Origin: Mesorhizobium qingshengii
GTDB lineage: Bacteria > Pseudomonadota > Alphaproteobacteria > Rhizobiales > Rhizobiaceae
Direction: 5' to 3'
DNA length: 64,000 bases
NCBI RefSeq assembly: GCF_900103325.1
Contig: NZ_FMXM01000013.1
Location: forward strand, 1 to 64,000
Shown here: piece after piece, positions 37,708 to 45,877 of the stretch
Layout: the number at the start of each line of letters is the position of its first letter
Position numbering within the stretch: position 1 is the first letter of the stretch
Translations under genes and position numbers: made by a program
The notes under the pieces: model-generated
Seen by the model: only the letters and a program-made list of their open reading frames with translations
What the model was told of the DNA's origin: nothing
The model's database searches: none

Positions 37708-38709
37708 ATGAAGCCCATTTATATCGACTACCTCAATGCCCTCGACATCGATGCGCTTGCCATGACCGATGGTGAAATCATTGCCGCCGTCGAGGCTGGC
37801 CTGGGGGCGCAGGGCAAGGGCCAGACGGTGATCGAGCCGCGCGTCCATCTCGAACCGGATCCATCCTTTCACGGTCATTTCAATGTCTTGCGCGGCTACG
37901 TCGCGCCGCTCGACACGGCTGGCGTCAAGATCGTCGGCGACTATGTCGACAACTACCTGCATGGGCTGCCTTCGGAATTCGGTATCCTCAATCTGTTCGA
38001 TCCGCGCACCGGCACGCCGCGCGCCATCCTCGACGCCACCGTCATCACCGACATGCGCACCGGCGCAGTCACCGCCATCGGCGCCAAACATCTGGCGCGC
38101 AAGAATTCGAAGGTACTGGCCCATATCGGCGCGCGCGGCACCGCCTACTGGAACGTGCGGCTGCTCGACCATCTCTTCGACTTCGACGAGATCCGGGTCC
38201 ACTCGCGCCGCCCGGAAAGCCGCGACAGTTTTGCTGCCAAGCTGTCGGCCGATCTCGGCAAGACAGTGACCGCGGTGGCCGACTGGAAGAGTTGCATCGA
38301 GGGCGCCGATATCGTTGTCGAGGCCTCGCGGCTGCCGGAGCCGCAACCCTTGTTGAAGACCGAATGGATCAAGCCCGGCGCGCTGGTCGTGCCCTATGGC
38401 ACGATGAGCGCGGTGGAACTGTCGCTGACCGACATCATGCAGAAGATGGTTGTCGACGACTGGGGCCAGTGCAAGGGCGGCAAGTTCGGCTCGCTGCGTG
38501 CCCATGTCGAGACCGGGCGGCTGAGCGAGAAGACGCTGCATGCCGAACTCGGCCAGATCGCCGCCGGGCTCAAGGTCGGTCGAGAGAATGACGGCGAGAC
38601 GATCCTGTTCTGGCATCGCGGCCTGTCGCTGTCCGACATCGCCCTCGGCAAGGCGATGCTGGCCAAGGCGCAGGCGCAAGGCATCGGCCAGAGGCTGCGC
38701 TTCGCATGA
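37708..38709 (+). CDS. Ornithine cyclodeaminase/mu-crystallin family protein
   Basis: A 333-residue NAD(P)-dependent enzyme. MRTGAVTAIGAKHLARKNSK (about 116-135) matches the family RTAA-type block, followed by the Rossmann loop HIGARGTAYWNVRLL, where the usual GxGxQA reads GARGTA. Later VVEASRLPEPQPLLKTEWIKPGALV is also family-typical. Members act as ornithine cyclodeaminase, alanine dehydrogenase or 1-pyrroline-2-carboxylate reductase. Start ATG at 37708. Its stop overlaps the start of the ammonia-lyase homolog (ATGA), so the two are coupled and probably work on the same amino compound. Confidence 0.82.
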   Translation: MKPIYIDYLNALDIDALAMTDGEIIAAVEAGLGAQGKGQTVIEPRVHLEPDPSFHGHFNVLRGYVAPLDTAGVKIVGDYVDNYLHGLPSEFGILNLFDPRTGTPRAILDATVITDMRTGAVTAIGAKHLARKNSKVLAHIGARGTAYWNVRLLDHLFDFDEIRVHSRRPESRDSFAAKLSADLGKTVTAVADWKSCIEGADIVVEASRLPEPQPLLKTEWIKPGALVVPYGTMSAVELSLTDIMQKMVVDDWGQCKGGKFGSLRAHVETGRLSEKTLHAELGQIAAGLKVGRENDGETILFWHRGLSLSDIALGKAMLAKAQAQGIGQRLRFA

Positions 38710-40202
38710 GCGCGCTCGTCCTGACCGGAGCCAGGGTCGGCGTTGGCGATGTCGCCGCCGTAGCGCGCGCGGCACGCAAGGTGGAGATCGCGCCCGATGT
38801 CATCGGCAGACTGGGGAAGGCGCGAAAAGTGCTCGACCAGGCCGCCGCGTCCGGCCAGCAGATCTATGGCCTGAACACCGGGCTTGGCGCCAATCTCGGC
38901 ACCTCAGTAGAGGGCGACGCCAGCGCCTTCCAGCGCCAGTTGCTGGAGGGACGCAGCGGCGCGGTCGGCGAAGCGTTGCCGGTCGAGGCCGCGCGGGCAA
39001 CCATGTTTGCCCGGGTAGCGATGCTTTCCGTCGGCGGCTCCGGCCTTTCGCCTGCCGTGTTTGTCGCCCTGGTCGACGCGCTCAATGCCGGCGTCCATCC
39101 GGTGATGCCGTCGCTCGGTTCGATCGGCGCCGGCGACCTGGTACTGATGACGTCCCTTGCGCGCCTGCTGATCGGCGAAGGCGAAGCCGACTATCAGGGC
39201 CGGCGCATGCCGGCCGCCAAGGCGCTGATGATGGCCCGCCTCGCCCCGGTCACCCTGGCGCCCAAGGACGGGCTGTCGCTGATCAACGCTTCCTCGGTGT
39301 CCGCCGGCAGCGGCGCGCTTGCGGTGACGGATGCGCTGTCCGCCCTGGCCCAGCAGCAGCAGGCCGGCGCGCTGACGATGGAAGGCATCGGCGCCAACCG
39401 CACCATCCTCGATCCGCGGCTGCATATGGCGCGCCCGGCGGCCGGCCAGCAGGAAGCGGCCAAGGTGCTGCACGATCTTCTCGCCCGCGACGAGGCGCCG
39501 GCACCGACCACCTTGCAGGATCCGCTGTCGATCCGCTGCATGCCGTCGATCCATGGCGCGTTGATCGAGGCGATCGGTCAGGCGAGACAGGCCGTCGAGA
39601 TCGAGCTCAATGCCGCCGCCGATAACCCGCTGGTGCTGGGTGACGACGAGCTGGTGCTGTCGACCGGCAATTTCCACACTGCCGCGCTGTCGCTCGCCTT
39701 CGAGACGCTCGGCCTGGCGGTCGCTCAATGCGCCGCCGCAAGTGCCGCCCGCTTCATCCAGCTCACCGGGTCGGGCCGCAACGGCCTGCCGAAGTATCTG
39801 TCGCCGGTCGGCGGTACCTCGGCCGGCTTCGTGCCGTTGCAGAAGACGGTGACATCGGTCCTCGCCGCCATCCGCCACAAGGCCAATCCGGTGATGCTCG
39901 ACTTTCTGCCCGTCTCGGAAGGCGTCGAGGACCACGCGACCCAGTCACCCCTCGCCGTTGCGAAATGCGCTGGGATGATCGCGCTGTGGCAGCGGCTGAT
40001 CGCCTTCGAATTGATGGCAGCCGCCCAGGCCGTCGACCTGCGTGAAGGGTTGACACTGGCACCAGGCACTGGCCCGATCTATGCGGCGGTGCGCGCGCAT
40101 GTATCGATGCTGAAAGACGACCGGCCGCTGGGGGCCGACGCCGAGGTGCTCCGCACCATGCTCGCCAATGGAACATGGCGAGGCGCTCCAACGACCGGAT
40201 AA
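38706..40202 (+). CDS. Aromatic amino acid/histidine ammonia-lyase family protein lacking the MIO serine
   Basis: A 498-residue homolog of HutH. Many landmarks are conserved: YGLNTGLGANL (Tyr 54), QLLEGRSGAVGEALP, QDPLSIRCMPSIHGA, NAAADNPLVL and STGNFHTAAL. However, the loop that makes the MIO electrophile, GSVGASGDLAPL in HutH, reads GSIGAGDLVLM (138-148), so the serine of Ala-Ser-Gly is missing and one residue is deleted. The Tyr of QDxYSLRC is Leu, and NGT is NAS. It therefore cannot form MIO in the usual way and is probably not a classical ammonia-lyase. Coupled to the ornithine-cyclodeaminase-like gene. Confidence 0.85.
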   Translation: MSALVLTGARVGVGDVAAVARAARKVEIAPDVIGRLGKARKVLDQAAASGQQIYGLNTGLGANLGTSVEGDASAFQRQLLEGRSGAVGEALPVEAARATMFARVAMLSVGGSGLSPAVFVALVDALNAGVHPVMPSLGSIGAGDLVLMTSLARLLIGEGEADYQGRRMPAAKALMMARLAPVTLAPKDGLSLINASSVSAGSGALAVTDALSALAQQQQAGALTMEGIGANRTILDPRLHMARPAAGQQEAAKVLHDLLARDEAPAPTTLQDPLSIRCMPSIHGALIEAIGQARQAVEIELNAAADNPLVLGDDELVLSTGNFHTAALSLAFETLGLAVAQCAAASAARFIQLTGSGRNGLPKYLSPVGGTSAGFVPLQKTVTSVLAAIRHKANPVMLDFLPVSEGVEDHATQSPLAVAKCAGMIALWQRLIAFELMAAAQAVDLREGLTLAPGTGPIYAAVRAHVSMLKDDRPLGADAEVLRTMLANGTWRGAPTTG

Positions 40203-40215
40203 AAGACCGCGTCGT

Positions 40216-41019
40216 TCAGCTCTTCCCGTCTACCCTTTTGATGAACAGGCTGAGCTCGGCCGGGTCCATGTGCACAATGTGCCTGTCCTCGGGATAGGCG
40301 CCGCTGTTGACTTCGGCGACATATTCGGAAAAAGCGGCGATGCGTTCCGCTTGCAGGCGGTCGTATTCGGCCGCGAAATTGCGGTAGACCTTGGAATGGC
40401 GTGGCATGTGGCCGCGGTTCTGGCCGAGGATGTCGTCGGCGAACAGATATTGCGCGTCGCAGCCGGTGCCCGCTCCCATCGACAGCATGATCAGCGAGGT
40501 GCGCTCCGAGATCGCTTTCGCCACCTCCACCGGCACCACTTCGATCTCGGCGCCGATGGCGCCGGCGGCCTCCAGTTGCTTTACCGCATCGAAGACCTGC
40601 ATGGCGGTGTCGGCGGTCTTGCCGACCGCCTTGAAGCCACCGGTCCAGGTGGCGCGCGACGGGATCAGCCCGACATGGCCGATAACCGGGATGGCGTCGT
40701 CCGCCATCCGCTTGATCGTGGCATAGCCGGCGCTGCAATAGACCGCGTCGGCGCTCGCCTTGTAGAGCCGAAAGGCCCAGCGCACGAAATCGTCTGATGT
40801 GCCGATCTCGAAGAAATTGTCCCCTGGCATGGTGAACAGGCTGGGCGCGGCATCACGGTACTCAGGGTTGAGCACCAGTTCGGGCGGCACCGAGACGATG
40901 TCGATCCCTGCCCGCTCGGCGGCCTCGGCCTCATCCATCGTCAGCACGCGCAGCATGGTCAGCTGGCGTTTGCCCTTCATGGCGCGCAAATCCGCCACCG
41001 TCGGTCTTTTTCGGCTCAT
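40216..41019 (-). CDS. PanB-like protein (ketopantoate hydroxymethyltransferase fold, altered active site)
   Basis: A 267-residue protein of the PanB/PEP-mutase superfamily. Conserved with PanB: IPVIGHVGLIPSRATWTGGFKAVGKT, EIEVVPVEVAKAI, MGAGTGCDAQYLFADDILG and GHMPRHSKVYRNF. Missing: the VGDSLG block with the metal-binding Asp (here VSVPPEL) and the catalytic Lys of VKIEGG (here YCSAGYATI). It may act as an aldolase, lyase or isomerase on a different 2-oxo acid. Start ATG at 41019. Last gene of the 11-gene run that begins with the binding protein at 51758. Confidence 0.8.
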   Translation of the reverse strand: MSRKRPTVADLRAMKGKRQLTMLRVLTMDEAEAAERAGIDIVSVPPELVLNPEYRDAAPSLFTMPGDNFFEIGTSDDFVRWAFRLYKASADAVYCSAGYATIKRMADDAIPVIGHVGLIPSRATWTGGFKAVGKTADTAMQVFDAVKQLEAAGAIGAEIEVVPVEVAKAISERTSLIMLSMGAGTGCDAQYLFADDILGQNRGHMPRHSKVYRNFAAEYDRLQAERIAAFSEYVAEVNSGAYPEDRHIVHMDPAELSLFIKRVDGKS

Positions 41020-41053
41020 CGAAAGGGTCCCCTCTGTTACGCGCTGCGGCCGG

Positions 41054-41368
41054 TCAGCCGATATCGACCATGACCTTGCCAGCTTCGATCTTCACTGGGT
41101 AGGTCTTGAGATTGACGCACACCGGCGCGCCTTTGGCGGCACCTGTCTTGTAGTTGAAGCGGCCATTGTGCTTGGGGCATTCGATGATGTCGTCCATCAC
41201 CAGCCCGTCGGCCAGATGCGCCTTCTCATGCGTGCAATATCCGTCGGTGGCGAAGAACTCGTCATCCGGGCTGCGATAGATGGCGAAGGTTCGTCCGCCG
41301 TGGTCAAAGCGGATGACGTCCTCTTCGTCGACGTCGCCCACGGCGCACGCCTCTACCCAGTCGGCCAT
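41054..41368 (-). CDS. Rieske-type 2Fe-2S ferredoxin
   Basis: A 104-residue soluble Rieske protein. The cluster ligands are complete: CTH at 45-47 and CPKH at 64-67, with a 16-residue gap. Similar to NifD/BphF-type small ferredoxins that feed oxygenases. It starts 39 bases after the stop of the desaturase-like gene and ends 34 bases before the PanB-like gene. It is the likely electron donor of the membrane diiron enzyme encoded just upstream; no linked reductase gene is visible. Confidence 0.92.
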   Translation of the reverse strand: MADWVEACAVGDVDEEDVIRFDHGGRTFAIYRSPDDEFFATDGYCTHEKAHLADGLVMDDIIECPKHNGRFNYKTGAAKGAPVCVNLKTYPVKIEAGKVMVDIG

Positions 41369-41407
41369 TTACGTCTCCTCGTGGTCCAGCCTGTGCGGCC
41401 CGTCAAA

Positions 41408-42487
41408 CTATTCGGCGGCCGCCGACATATCGACCTTGTGGAATTCGCCGCGATAGGGCCTGGCCGTCGGCGGCAATTCTCGCTTGAGGTAATAATCCTC
41501 GTATTTCAGCTGCCTGAGCAGGATCGGCCAGACCTCTCGATAGGCATGCCACATCGACGGGTTGGGCTGCGGCAGATCGTGCTTGATCAGTTCGTGCAAC
41601 CTGGGCAGCGCGTGATATGGCACCATCGGGAACATGTGGTGCTCTACGTGATAGTTCATGTTCCAGTAGATGAACCGGCTGATCGGGTTCATGTAGACGG
41701 TGCGCGTGTTAAGCCGGTGGTCGACGACATTGTCGGCGAGCCCGATATGCTGCAGCAGGCCGGTCGTCACCATGTGCCAGGTGCCGTAAAGGCGTGGCAG
41801 GCCAATCAGCACCAGCGGCAGCCACGAGCGCGTGTAGAGCGCCAGCGCAATCGTCGCGATGTAGATGGCGATGTGCCAACGGGCCGCGACAACCGCCTTG
41901 CCCTGCTCCATCTCGGGAATATAGCTCTTCTCGTCGTCCGACAGTCTGCCGAACGCCTGGCGCACCAAGATCGGCAGTGAATAGCGGAAATCGAGGATGC
42001 CGGTGAAGGCCAGTGCCGCCTTCAGGAGGTCTGGCGGACGCATGACGGCGATCTCGGCGTCGCGGCCGACGATGATCGTATCGGTGTGGTGGCGGGCATG
42101 GCTCCAGCGCCATTGCACGGGATTGCGCATCAGCATGAAGCTGGCGATCTGGTAGACCACGTCGTTCATCCAGCGTGTGCGGAAAGCGGTGCCGTGGCTG
42201 CATTCGTGCCAGCGCGAGTCGCTCGAGGAGCCGTAGAGCACGCCGTAGACGAACAGGAACGGCACGACCCACCACGTGCCCCAGAACCAGACGATTCCGG
42301 CGGCGGAAGCCAATATGGCGACGATCCAGATCAGCGTGTCGCGGATCGCCGGGCCGTCGGAACGCCGCATCAGCTCCTTCATCGCCTTGCGCGGGACATC
42401 GGTGTGATACCATTCCGCCGAGGCCAGCCCGGTTTCGATCGCGATCCGCGTGCTTTCACCGACCAGGCTGTAGTCGCGCTTCGTCAT
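41408..42487 (-). CDS. Membrane diiron desaturase/hydroxylase (fatty acid desaturase family)
   Basis: A 359-residue membrane enzyme with the three histidine boxes of the family: HECSH (94-98), HARHH (130-134) and HVEHH (280-284), and four or so membrane segments. Such enzymes use O2 and two electrons for desaturation or hydroxylation. The gene is in the middle of a sugar-type catabolic operon, which is unusual for a lipid desaturase, and is followed by a Rieske ferredoxin gene. Two ATG codons in tandem; I take the second at 42487 because GGAGG then lies five bases upstream. The substrate is unknown. Confidence 0.88.
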   Translation of the reverse strand: MTKRDYSLVGESTRIAIETGLASAEWYHTDVPRKAMKELMRRSDGPAIRDTLIWIVAILASAAGIVWFWGTWWVVPFLFVYGVLYGSSSDSRWHECSHGTAFRTRWMNDVVYQIASFMLMRNPVQWRWSHARHHTDTIIVGRDAEIAVMRPPDLLKAALAFTGILDFRYSLPILVRQAFGRLSDDEKSYIPEMEQGKAVVAARWHIAIYIATIALALYTRSWLPLVLIGLPRLYGTWHMVTTGLLQHIGLADNVVDHRLNTRTVYMNPISRFIYWNMNYHVEHHMFPMVPYHALPRLHELIKHDLPQPNPSMWHAYREVWPILLRQLKYEDYYLKRELPPTARPYRGEFHKVDMSAAAE

Positions 42488-42563
42488 CATGGCCTCCGGA
42501 TAGTAAATCGGGCAGGCTGATCCACAACCTGCCATTTGCCGCGGCATGGGCTCGTCATCGACA

Positions 42564-43745
42564 TCACGGCCTGCTCCTCAAGGTCGGAAAATTGCCCGAC
42601 GGCGCAGGGTAGTCCTCTTGCGGCTGCGTCGCGATCGCCGCGATCCGCCGCTCGCAGGCGGCGATTTCGCTCGCGCCGTCGAGAACGCGGAACACCGCAT
42701 CATAGGAGCGGCCTTCGCCATGCTCCAGCCAGATCATCTCGTCGCGTTCGCGCGCGGCGAGATTGCCCAGCACATGGTGCGTCGAAGGTTCGATGCCCAA
42801 CGCATACTGCCCCGCCTGGAAATTCTGCCATTGATAGGCGCAAGGCAGTTGGTCCTTGCGCGTCACCACTTCGAAGCCAAGGCCGATGCGATCGTTGACC
42901 AGCGCGACCGGCACCTCGCCATTGCCATCGGCCGTCATCTCATGCTGCCAGACCTGTTCGCTGAAACCCAGCTGCGGCGCCGGCACGGTGCGGTAACCGA
43001 CCTTTTGCGCCCGGTAACACTCGCCATCATGGCCGGCCCAGACAACGTCCCGGATCGGCGCCAGATAGCGCGAACCCTCGTCAAGCAGGGGATGGCTGAC
43101 ATTGACGTGGTAGAAATACATATGCGGCGTGCGGCTGAAGCCGTGATTGACGACACGGTCGAAGAGCCGGATCTCGTTGCCGCCGACATCGGCCTCGATA
43201 CGGCGGATGAGATGCAGGTCTTCGCCGAACACGGCCGACTGCTGAACGATGCCTTCGGCCCACAGCACGCAGCGGTCGCCGTCCCAGGTCTCGCCATAGC
43301 CCGTCAGCCGTGCGGGAATGGTGCCAACGCGGCCATGCAGGGAATGAACCACGGTCTTCCTGCCAGGGTAGTTGTAGCTGTCGGCCGGCACTTCTTCCCG
43401 GCCCAGTATGTGGTCGAGGCCGCAGGTGACAAGCAGGCCGGAAAAGGAGCGCGCCCAGGCCAGCCCCCCTTCCCCTTCATAGTCGTGCAGGCCCGGATGA
43501 CGAAAGCCGCTCGGCGAATGCCAGCCGATCGCCTGGCCCTTGAAATCGCAATCGGCGATGTCGAGCGCACGGTCGGCCAGCGCGGTGAAGCGCAGGCCCG
43601 AACCGGTGCGGAACTCCAGCATCCGGATGCCGCGCTCCACCCCGTCGCCGAGTGTCATCAGCCGCACGCCGGCGAATTGCGACAGCATGCCGGAGCGTTC
43701 CCGGACCTGCCGGCGCGAAAGCGTCTTGCCGTAGAGCTCTACCAT
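42564..43745 (-). CDS. DUF4432 protein (aldose 1-epimerase-like fold)
   Basis: A 393-residue protein of the DUF4432 family, related to galactose mutarotases. Landmarks: GVRLMTLGDGVERGIRMLEFRTGSGL, LADRALDIADCDFKGQAIGWHSPSGF, GLLVTCGLDHI, HSLHGRVGTIPA, and MYFYHVNVSHPLLDEGSRYLAP. Conserved His and Glu residues match sugar-binding pockets of that fold. Start ATG at 43745. Probably isomerises or epimerises a sugar or sugar acid in the pathway. Confidence 0.85.
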   Translation of the reverse strand: MVELYGKTLSRRQVRERSGMLSQFAGVRLMTLGDGVERGIRMLEFRTGSGLRFTALADRALDIADCDFKGQAIGWHSPSGFRHPGLHDYEGEGGLAWARSFSGLLVTCGLDHILGREEVPADSYNYPGRKTVVHSLHGRVGTIPARLTGYGETWDGDRCVLWAEGIVQQSAVFGEDLHLIRRIEADVGGNEIRLFDRVVNHGFSRTPHMYFYHVNVSHPLLDEGSRYLAPIRDVVWAGHDGECYRAQKVGYRTVPAPQLGFSEQVWQHEMTADGNGEVPVALVNDRIGLGFEVVTRKDQLPCAYQWQNFQAGQYALGIEPSTHHVLGNLAARERDEMIWLEHGEGRSYDAVFRVLDGASEIAACERRIAAIATQPQEDYPAPSGNFPTLRSRP

Positions 43746-43803
43746 GTGACGGCCGCTTCATTCACTGCACTGTCGTCCCTTCAGCCGGCGCCGCAACCGG
43801 CCA

Positions 43804-44718
43804 TCACAGGCCGTTGGCGCGGAACTTCCCGTCGAGGAACTTCTTGGCGCGCGGCACGTCGTCTTCCGAGAGATGCTCGATGATGACCGGGATGTTCGGA
43901 TGCTTCTCCGAGAGCCGCTTGAGATAAAGGTCGTAGTTCAGCGAGCCGAGGCCAGGCGCCGGCAATTCGATTTCACCAACGCCGCGGAAAGTGTGGCTTT
44001 CCAGCGCGTCCTCGTCGCCGATATCGGCGTGCTTCTCGGACTTGTCGCCGCCCGAGCGCTTGACGTCCTTGGCGTGTGCAATCTTGATCTTGTCGGTCAG
44101 CGTGTCGAACACCTGGTTGAGGATCTGGTCCATCTTGTCGATGTTGTGCGTCTCGAAATAGTTGGTCGGATCCATCAACAGGCCGAGGCCAGGATGGTCG
44201 ACCTGCGCGAACATCTTCACCGTCTCCTCGACCGAACCGACGACGTTGTTGACATAGGTCTCGAGCAGGAACACCGCGCCGTGGTCATAGGCGGTCTGGG
44301 CGAGGTCGGCGATCACCTTGCGGCATTCCTCGAACCCTTCCTCGGTCTTGTTCTTGGGGTGATGCACCCAGTCGGATTCGGTGTTGTAGGTGCCGGTCTC
44401 CGAGATCACGTAAGGCGAGCCGAAATGGCGGGCGTTACGGATGATTTCCTTCAGATAGCCGACGCGCTTGTCGCGCTCGGCCTTGTCGGGATGAATGATG
44501 TTGGTGTAGCCCGACACGCAGCAGACCGGCAGGTTGTTGTCACGGAAGACGTCGCGAACCTTCTTCGCCTTTTCCTTGGTGATCTGGCCGGCCGACAGGT
44601 CGACATCCTTGAAGTGCAGGTCGAGCTGCACCGTGTTGAAACCGAGCCCGCGGATCTTCTTCGCCGTCTCTTCGAGACCGTACGGGAAATAGCCCGTGAA
44701 AATACCTGCCTGCATCAT
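43804..44718 (-). CDS. Sugar phosphate isomerase/epimerase family TIM-barrel protein
   Basis: A 304-residue AP-endonuclease-2-like TIM barrel. Metal-site type motifs: FLLETYVNNVVGSVEETVKM (Glu), LLMDPTNYFE (Asp), KIAHAKDV (His) and VIIEHLSEDDVPRAK (Glu). Family members isomerise or epimerise free or phosphorylated sugars, inosose or keto acids. Start ATG at 44718. It begins 35 bases after the stop of the Gfo/Idh/MocA gene, a pairing very common in sugar and inositol catabolism. Confidence 0.88.
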   Translation of the reverse strand: MMQAGIFTGYFPYGLEETAKKIRGLGFNTVQLDLHFKDVDLSAGQITKEKAKKVRDVFRDNNLPVCCVSGYTNIIHPDKAERDKRVGYLKEIIRNARHFGSPYVISETGTYNTESDWVHHPKNKTEEGFEECRKVIADLAQTAYDHGAVFLLETYVNNVVGSVEETVKMFAQVDHPGLGLLMDPTNYFETHNIDKMDQILNQVFDTLTDKIKIAHAKDVKRSGGDKSEKHADIGDEDALESHTFRGVGEIELPAPGLGSLNYDLYLKRLSEKHPNIPVIIEHLSEDDVPRAKKFLDGKFRANGL

Positions 44719-44753
44719 GGTGTGAATTCCTCCCTGTAAGCGATTCAGTTGAT

Positions 44754-45842
44754 TCAGTTTGTCGAGATTTCAGAAAGCCTGACCGTGCGGCCCTCCTCGA
44801 TCGAGCGGTAACCCGCCTCCACGAGCGCCATGGTCTTGACGTTGTCGGCGACCGACAGCGCCGGCGGCGTGCCGGTCTTCACCGCGTGCTGGAGCTGCTC
44901 CATCACGCCAATGAAGGCATGCGGGAACCACATCGTGTCCCAGCTGGGCGTCACCCATTTGCCGTCGGTGGTCTCGGTCGAGGCGTAGGTCAGCGTCGAG
45001 GCGGAACCTGTCGGCCAGCCGATCGTGCCCTTGGCGACGCCCTTGGTGCCGTCGACGCGCCAATTGATATGCTGGTCGTCCTTGTAGCCGTCCTGGCGCG
45101 GGCCGGACCACACATCCTCCAGCGACACGGCGAGCACGCCGGACGGGAAGCGCAGCGTCGAGACGGTGATGCCGTCGGAATGGTCGAATTTCGTGCGCGG
45201 ATCCTTGCGCGTCAGCGTCGTGATTTCATCCGGGTCGCCGAACAGGAAACGCAGCACGTCGAGATGGTGCACGCTCATATTGGCGAGCGTCAGCCGGTCG
45301 TAATCCTCGAGGAAGGCCTGCCAGTGCGGGATGGCGTGCATGTCGATCTGCGCGAAGACAATGTCGCCAAGCGCACCGCTGTCGATGATCTGCTTCAGCA
45401 CGCGCATCGACTGGTCGTAGCGCATGTTCTGATTGACGGAGAGGATCTTGCCGGCCTTCGCCGCCTCGTCACGTAGCTTGACCGCTTCCTCGACCGACAG
45501 CGCCAATGGCTTCTGCGCCAGGACAGCCTTGATGTGCTTCTGCTTCAGCGCATGGCGGATCAGCGCCGGCTGCTGATCGGGCGGAAAGGCAAGGTCGATG
45601 ATCTCGACATTGGTGTCCTCGATCAGCCGTTCCGGCGTGTCGTGCACGATCGGGATGCCCCAGCGCGTGGCCACCTTCTGTGCATTCGCCCTGGTGCGCG
45701 AGGCAATCGCCACCACCGGGAACCCCGCTTCCTTGTAGGCAGCGAGATGGCACTCGGCCATGATCATGCCGGCGCCGACGCAGCCGATCCTGTATTCCTT
45801 TGTGCGGACCGTCACGTCCGGCTCGAAGCCTTTGCCTGCCAT
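44754..45842 (-). CDS. Gfo/Idh/MocA family NAD(P)-dependent sugar dehydrogenase
   Basis: A 362-residue oxidoreductase with the N-terminal Rossmann motif IGCVGAGMIM, the family EKP block as QKPLALSVEEAV (Gln replaces the usual Glu), and NQNMRYDQSMRV. The catalytic His is probably in MSVHHLDVLRFLFG. Start ATG at 45842 with GGGAGGATAAG upstream. Oxidises a sugar, polyol or related compound. Located directly after the importer ATPase gene and before the TIM-barrel epimerase gene. Confidence 0.88.
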   Translation of the reverse strand: MAGKGFEPDVTVRTKEYRIGCVGAGMIMAECHLAAYKEAGFPVVAIASRTRANAQKVATRWGIPIVHDTPERLIEDTNVEIIDLAFPPDQQPALIRHALKQKHIKAVLAQKPLALSVEEAVKLRDEAAKAGKILSVNQNMRYDQSMRVLKQIIDSGALGDIVFAQIDMHAIPHWQAFLEDYDRLTLANMSVHHLDVLRFLFGDPDEITTLTRKDPRTKFDHSDGITVSTLRFPSGVLAVSLEDVWSGPRQDGYKDDQHINWRVDGTKGVAKGTIGWPTGSASTLTYASTETTDGKWVTPSWDTMWFPHAFIGVMEQLQHAVKTGTPPALSVADNVKTMALVEAGYRSIEEGRTVRLSEISTN

Positions 45843-45877
45843 CTTATCCTCCCGAAACTCTTTCCTCGCGGCCGCAA

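Noticed and set aside
40216..41019. Ketopantoate hydroxymethyltransferase (panB)
   Set aside because: The metal-binding Asp block and the catalytic Lys block are replaced.
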